A stretch of DNA of 40,651 bases from Nitrobacter sp. 62-23 (GTDB lineage: Bacteria; Pseudomonadota; Alphaproteobacteria; Rhizobiales; Xanthobacteraceae). Below the pieces are notes generated by a model, which was not told the origin of the DNA, made no database searches, and saw only the letters and a list, made by a program, of their open reading frames with translations. The stretch covers positions 1 to 40,651 of the forward strand of contig NZ_MKSM01000105.1 of assembly GCF_001897285.1 (NCBI RefSeq), read 5' to 3'. Positions within the stretch are counted from its first letter, which is position 1, and every line of letters starts with the position of its first letter. The position numbers and the translations under genes were made by a program. Below, piece after piece: positions 37,130-40,651 of this stretch.

Positions 37130-37630
37130 ATGACGCAAATCCTGCTGAAGTCCGATACCAAAGCCACCGAGTTCGGTCATTTGACCTCAATCGATCTGGA
37201 GTTGAATGCGGTCATTTTGGAACTGGTTTACCTGGCCTGTCTGAGCTTTGAGCACGGCGAATCCGCCGCACATATTTATGTCTCCGAATACAGCGGAGAA
37301 ATTAAAAGTATCGACTGTGAGAACCCCTTCAACGCCCTGGGATCTTTCGAGAACATTTCGAAAAAATCAGCAGACTGGGTCTTGTCGCGAACGTTGTTCC
37401 ACCACGACAACCAGAGGCGACGGGCGAGGGCCGATCAGGAAAACGCGAAAGCTGAAGACAAGCATCAACCGGCGATCGAGAAAAAGCTCGGCAACCTCGA
37501 CAAGGCCCACGCTTTGAGGCGAAAGCTGATCACCGACGGAGCCGATCCCGACGAACTCAACCGGCTCGTCGGCGGATTGCTCTTCGACCAGCGCGCAAAA
37601 TTGCTCACCATACCGGACCCAACGAGTTAA
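37130..37630 (+). CDS. Hypothetical protein between odhB and lpdA
   Basis: A 166-residue cytosolic protein with no family I recognise. The N-terminal half (about residues 1-75) reads as alternating strands and helices, with HLTSIDLELNAVILELVYLACLSFEHGESAAHIYVSEYSGE. The C-terminal half is charged and helical, probably coiled-coil (RRRARADQENAKAEDKHQPAIEKKLGNLDKAHALRRK). A very strong AAGGGGGGA site lies about 5 nt before the ATG at 37130, only 21 bp after odhB, so it is translated as part of the odh operon. Its base composition is less GC-rich at third positions than its neighbours, suggesting later acquisition. It is followed by a repeat cluster. Confidence 0.7.
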   Translation: MTQILLKSDTKATEFGHLTSIDLELNAVILELVYLACLSFEHGESAAHIYVSEYSGEIKSIDCENPFNALGSFENISKKSADWVLSRTLFHHDNQRRRARADQENAKAEDKHQPAIEKKLGNLDKAHALRRKLITDGADPDELNRLVGGLLFDQRAKLLTIPDPTS

Positions 37631-37778
37631 GGAGCACAATTGAACCCGAGCAGCTTCGAGCTTGGTATCCACCATAGTTCGGCGACGCCGCGGACAAACC
37701 GTCAACGCCGTCGCCCTGGCCGTTATCGGGCGAAGCCCCTCGTGTCGCTGGCATGAAGACGAACATCTCCTGCGGGTG
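37631..37778. other. Intergenic, no gene recognised
   Basis: This is the first part of a 353-bp gap before lpdA; the second part is occupied by palindromic repeats. A reverse frame of about 66 codons spans this stretch but ends in the repeat and has no family match. No terminator is obvious after the 166-aa gene. Confidence 0.4.
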
Positions 37779-37856
37779 CCAGTGGTCCGATTCTAACATT
37801 CGCATCCCGTTTCAGCAGGCGCGCTTGTGCGAATGTTAGAATCAGGGGACCACTGG
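37779..37856 (+). repeat. Palindromic intergenic repeat, family 1, copy B
   Basis: A 78-bp element. The outer arms CCAGTGGTCC/GGACCACTGG pair perfectly over 10 bp. The inner arms GATTCTAACATTCGCA (37789-37804) and TGCGAATGTTAGAATC (37828-37843) pair perfectly over 16 bp. The 23-nt loop starts TCCCGTT, as in copy A (26-102, reverse). Such a long stem would form a stable RNA hairpin or DNA cruciform upstream of lpdA. Confidence 0.9.
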
Positions 37857-37872
37857 CAATGTAAGTTTCTAG

Positions 37873-37943
37873 TGGAGTTTTGGATTTGGCATTCGCATTT
37901 GCCAGCCCGCAGCAGGTGGGCAACGAATGTCAGATCCACTCCA
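37873..37943 (+). repeat. Palindromic repeat, family 1 companion, upstream of lpdA
   Basis: The arm TGGAGTTTTGGATTTGGCATTCG pairs, with a 3-base bulge and few mismatches, with CGAATGTCAGATCCACTCCA at the other end. It follows the first palindrome after a 16-bp linker (TTTCTAGTGG within it). The lpdA ATG is 40 bp downstream. A related element lies at the same distance before yggT. Confidence 0.8.
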
Positions 37944-37983
37944 CCAGGCGCATCATAAGGACTAAACGACAGGATTTGCGATC

Positions 37984-39387
37984 ATGGCGACTTACGACCT
38001 CATCGTTATCGGCACCGGCCCCGGAGGTTACGTCTGCGCCATTCGCGCGGCGCAACTCGGCATGAAGGTCGCCGTGGTCGAGAAAAATCCAACGCTCGGC
38101 GGCACCTGCCTCAATGTCGGCTGCATGCCGTCGAAGGCGCTGCTGTACGCCTCCGAAACCTTCGAGGAAGCCGGGCATTCGTTTGCAAAGATGGGGGTGA
38201 CGGTCTCCGATCCGAAACTCGATTTGCCGACGATGATGAATTTCAAACAGCAGGGCATCGACGGCAACGTCAAGGGCGTCGAATACCTGATGAAGAAGAA
38301 CAAGATTGACGTCATCCACGGCACCGGCAGGATTCTCGCCGCCGGCAAGGTCGACGTGACCGGAGCCGACGGCAAAAAACAGAGTGTCGAAACGAAAAAT
38401 ATCGTCATCGCCACCGGCTCCGGCGTCGCGAAGCTCAAGGGCATCGAGATCGACGAGAAACGCATCGTGTCGTCCACCGGCGCATTGTCTCTAGAGAAAG
38501 TGCCGGAAAAACTTCTGGTCATCGGCGCCGGCGTAATCGGCCTCGAACTCGGGTCGGTGTGGCGCCGCCTCGGCGCGCAGGTGACGGTGGTGGAATTTCT
38601 CGACCGTATCCTGCCCGGCATGGACGGCGAGATCGCCAGGCAATTCCAGCGCATTCTCGAAAAGCAGGGCTTTGCGTTCAAGCTCGGCGCCAAGGTCACC
38701 GGCATCGACTCGTCAGGCAAGACGCTGGCGGCGCATGTCGAACCCGCCGCCGGCGGGGCGACTGAGACGATCGAGGCCGACGTCGTGCTCGTCTGCATCG
38801 GCCGCACGCCCTACACCGACGGCCTCGGCCTGAAGGAAGCGGGCGTCGCGCTGGACGAACGCGGGCGCGTGGAAATCGACGCGCATTTCGCGACCAGCGT
38901 GAAAGGAATTTACGCCATCGGTGACGTCGTGAAAGGACCGATGCTGGCGCACAAGGCCGAGGACGAAGGCGTCGCCTGCGCCGAAATTCTCGCCGGGCAG
39001 GCCGGGCACGTGAACTACGACGTCATCCCCGGCGTGGTCTACACCACGCCCGAGGTCTCATCGGTCGGCAAGACCGAGGAAGAACTGAAACAGGCCGGCA
39101 CAGCCTATACCGTCGGCAAGTTTCCGTTCACCGCCAACGGCCGCTCCAAGGTCAACCAGACCACGGACGGATTTGTGAAGATTCTCGCCGATGCGAAAAC
39201 CGACCGCGTGCTCGGCGTTCACATCATCGGCCGCGAGGCCGGCGAAATGATCCACGAAGCCTGCGTATTGATGGAATTTGGCGGCTCGGCGGAAGATCTC
39301 GCCCGCACCTGCCATGCTCATCCGACGCGATCGGAAGCTGTCAAGGAAGCTGCCCTCGCCGTTGGCAAACGCGCGATCCATATGTAA
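37984..39387 (+). CDS. lpdA: Dihydrolipoyl dehydrogenase (E3)
   Basis: A 467-residue FAD- and NAD-dependent E3 that reoxidises the E2 lipoyl group. The FAD motif GTGPGG is at residues 10-15 and the redox disulfide Cys42/Cys47 lies in [13 protein letters not shown]. The NAD motif [13 protein letters not shown] is present, as is the catalytic dyad His446/Glu451 in HAHPTRSE. The AGGA site is about 10 nt before the ATG. It is separated from odhB by the 166-aa gene and 353 bp of repeats, so it may be expressed from its own promoter or by read-through across stable hairpins. Confidence 0.97.
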   Translation: MATYDLIVIGTGPGGYVCAIRAAQLGMKVAVVEKNPTLGGTCLNVGCMPSKALLYASETFEEAGHSFAKMGVTVSDPKLDLPTMMNFKQQGIDGNVKGVEYLMKKNKIDVIHGTGRILAAGKVDVTGADGKKQSVETKNIVIATGSGVAKLKGIEIDEKRIVSSTGALSLEKVPEKLLVIGAGVIGLELGSVWRRLGAQVTVVEFLDRILPGMDGEIARQFQRILEKQGFAFKLGAKVTGIDSSGKTLAAHVEPAAGGATETIEADVVLVCIGRTPYTDGLGLKEAGVALDERGRVEIDAHFATSVKGIYAIGDVVKGPMLAHKAEDEGVACAEILAGQAGHVNYDVIPGVVYTTPEVSSVGKTEEELKQAGTAYTVGKFPFTANGRSKVNQTTDGFVKILADAKTDRVLGVHIIGREAGEMIHEACVLMEFGGSAEDLARTCHAHPTRSEAVKEAALAVGKRAIHM

Positions 39388-39428
39388 TGCAATGCGTGAC
39401 GCAAGATATGCGGCGTCCGCCTTGCTCC

Positions 39429-40397
39429 TCAGGCGCGAGGGTGCGCCGTCTTGTAGACCTCCAACAGCCGCTCGCTGTCGATGCCGGTGTAGATTTGCGT
39501 GGTCGAAAGCGATGCGTGACCCAGCAGTTCCTGGATCGCGCGCAGATCGCCGCCGCGGCTCAAAAGATGCGTCGCGAATGAATGACGCAGCGCATGCGGC
39601 GTCACGCTGTCGGGCAGGCCGAGCGCGCCGCGCATCCGCGCCATGACGAGCTGGATGATACGCGCCCTGAGCGGACCGCCCCGCGCGCCGACGAAGATCG
39701 GCCCTTCCGGCGGCAGCGAATGCGGACACATCGCGACATAGTCCTGGATCAGCGCCAGCACGTTCTGCAGCACCGGCACCATCCGCGTCTTGTTGCCCTT
39801 GCCGGTGACGACCAGCACGTCGCCCGCGCCGGGCTGCGGCACATCGCGGCGCTTCAAGCCGAGCGCCTCGGAAATGCGCAGGCCCGATCCATATAACAAT
39901 GCCATGACGGCGGCATCGCGCGCCCAGATCCAGGGTTCGCGGTCCTCGCCGGCACGCTCGGACGCATCGGCAAAACGCTTCGCCGCGCTCACTTGAATCG
40001 GTTTCGGCAGGCTTTTCCCAACCTTCGGCGCGCGGACCGCGCCGAGCGCGCCGGCCTTGCCGAGCCCTTCCCGCTCCAGAAAGCGCGCGAACGATCGCAA
40101 TCCCGCCAGCGCGCGCATCAGCGACCGGCCACCGATATCATCGGCGCGGCGCGCGGCCATGAAGGCGCGGACATCCCTCGCCTCAAGCGCGGCAAAGCGC
40201 TTCAACGTCACCAACTCACCCCAGTGCTCGCCGAGAAACGCCAGGCATTGCCGGACATCCCGCGCATAGGCCTCGCAGGTCTTGGGGGAGAGCCTTCGCT
40301 CGGTCCCCAGATGCGCCAGCCACCGCGCGATTTGCTGCCCCACATCGGGGGCCGCGCAGGCAAGATCGGGTAGCGGTTCCGGAGCGGGCTTGGGCAT
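39429..40397 (-). CDS. xerC: Tyrosine recombinase XerC
   Basis: A 322-residue tyrosine recombinase. The N-terminal SAM-like DNA-binding domain (about residues 18-110) has LSPKTCEAYARDVRQCLAFL. The catalytic domain has Arg in YGSGLRISEAL (near residue 180), HALRHSF (His268, Arg271), LGHAS (His294) and nucleophile Tyr303 in IYTGID. It resolves chromosome dimers with XerD at dif, in the nucleoid. The sequence fits chromosomal XerC rather than an integron or phage integrase, although it lies close to an insertion sequence. It converges with lpdA. Confidence 0.93.
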   Translation of the reverse strand: MPKPAPEPLPDLACAAPDVGQQIARWLAHLGTERRLSPKTCEAYARDVRQCLAFLGEHWGELVTLKRFAALEARDVRAFMAARRADDIGGRSLMRALAGLRSFARFLEREGLGKAGALGAVRAPKVGKSLPKPIQVSAAKRFADASERAGEDREPWIWARDAAVMALLYGSGLRISEALGLKRRDVPQPGAGDVLVVTGKGNKTRMVPVLQNVLALIQDYVAMCPHSLPPEGPIFVGARGGPLRARIIQLVMARMRGALGLPDSVTPHALRHSFATHLLSRGGDLRAIQELLGHASLSTTQIYTGIDSERLLEVYKTAHPRA

Positions 40398-40465
40398 GAT
40401 TCCTACCCGTCACGATGATTCCGGCGATTATATCGCGCCGCTTTGGTTTATCGTTTGCTAACCCA

Positions 40466-40567
40466 TAGCGTTTTCGAGCGAAGGGGAACCCGGTTCGCCT
40501 GAAGAAAACGCGTCAAATCAAAATCATGGATCCCCGCTTTCGATTCCATCAGAAGCCGAGGCCTCTA
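40466..40567 (+). repeat. Composite repeat of about 102 bp, family 2, copy B
   Basis: It contains TAGCGTTTTCGAGCGAAG, CCGGTTCGCCTGAAGAAAAC, AATCAAAATCATGGATCCCC and an imperfect hairpin. The blocks come in the same order as in the element at 1045-1149 but on the other strand. The hairpin has decayed here (CGCTTTCGAT against ATCAGAAGCC). The element ends directly before the insertion-sequence remnant, upstream of xerC. Confidence 0.85.
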
Positions 40568-40651
40568 GGGTCGAGACTCAATTGATCCACCAAGTCAGGG
40601 TAGCGGCCAAGAGGATTGTAGAGAGGAAGATATCGGCCCGCTTGTCATAGC
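40568..40651 (-). mobile_element. End of an IS5-type insertion sequence, runs off the window
   Basis: The transposase 3' end begins at 40578. The IS end is probably near 40568, where the composite repeat stops and GGGTCGAGACTC begins. The terminal inverted repeat and target duplication cannot be confirmed because the other end is outside the window. Confidence 0.55.
40578..40651 (-). CDS. IS5 family transposase, C-terminal fragment (partial)
   Basis: The frame enters from beyond the window and ends at the TGA at 40578-40580. It encodes YDKRADIFLSTILLAATLTWWIN. RYDKRxxxFLxxxxLAxxxxW is the usual C-terminal end of IS5-family DDE transposases, so the call rests on this short tail. The catalytic residues lie outside the window. 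It cannot be judged whether the element is intact. Confidence 0.65.
   Translation of the reverse strand, partial: YDKRADIFLSTILLAATLTWWIN

Noticed and set aside
37880-38065. Forward frame starting in the repeat and overlapping the lpdA start
   Set aside because: Its N-terminal part is only the translated palindrome (similar peptides arise from both repeat copies), and the rest is an lpdA shadow.
39429-40397. XerC-type gene as an integrase of a mobile island
   Set aside because: The sequence and length fit the chromosomal XerC. No attachment site, tRNA target or cargo is seen next to it; the nearby IS is separate.

Overview
The window looks like chromosomal DNA of a Bradyrhizobium / Rhodopseudomonas / Nitrobacter-type alphaproteobacterium (Rhizobiales, Nitrobacteraceae). 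The evidence is the high GC content, the strong codon bias that opens long antisense shadow frames, the gene neighbourhoods mdh-sucC-sucD-sucA-odhB-lpdA and hemC-hemD-mitofilin-hemY, and several dispersed palindromic intergenic repeats. Genus is inferred, not proven.

Layout. 1-6.0 kb: yggT and a DUF167 gene, tRNA-Ala(CGC), an SDR oxidoreductase, a TerB-like protein, several small secreted or membrane proteins, a decayed BrnT-like toxin fragment and a DUF900 lipoprotein-type hydrolase. 6.2-13.9 kb: tRNA-Thr(CGT), then leftward hemC-hemD-mitofilin-hemY, diverging from rightward tsaD-gpsA-EVE. 14.2-19.1 kb: acetyl-CoA synthetase, an S24/LexA-like repressor, DUF952-pyrD and a small membrane protein. 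19.2-22.0 kb: an ATP-dependent DNA ligase overlapping a metallo-beta-lactamase exonuclease, a repair pair. 22.1-29.2 kb: a Bax-inhibitor-1-like protein, an ABC permease/ATPase pair divergent from a GDSL esterase, ThpR and ZapE. 29.3-39.4 kb: malate dehydrogenase, succinyl-CoA synthetase and the complete 2-oxoglutarate dehydrogenase complex, interrupted between E2 and E3 by an unrecognised 166-aa gene and a repeat cluster. 39.4-40.65 kb: a XerC-type recombinase, a composite repeat and the 3' end of an IS5-type transposase that runs off the window.

Most genes are conserved housekeeping genes: TCA cycle, tetrapyrrole synthesis, tRNA modification, phospholipid and pyrimidine synthesis. The unusual layer is the repeat landscape. 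At least three palindromic families occur as pairs of copies, often in opposite orientation. One palindrome supplies the stop codon of the DUF167 gene. A related palindrome lies about 40 bp upstream of both the yggT and lpdA start codons. A 43-bp palindrome sits in frame inside the DNA ligase adenylation domain and adds about 15 residues. These are the best candidates for follow-up. I did not find a CRISPR array, a prophage, a biosynthetic cluster or a clearly novel multi-gene defence system.
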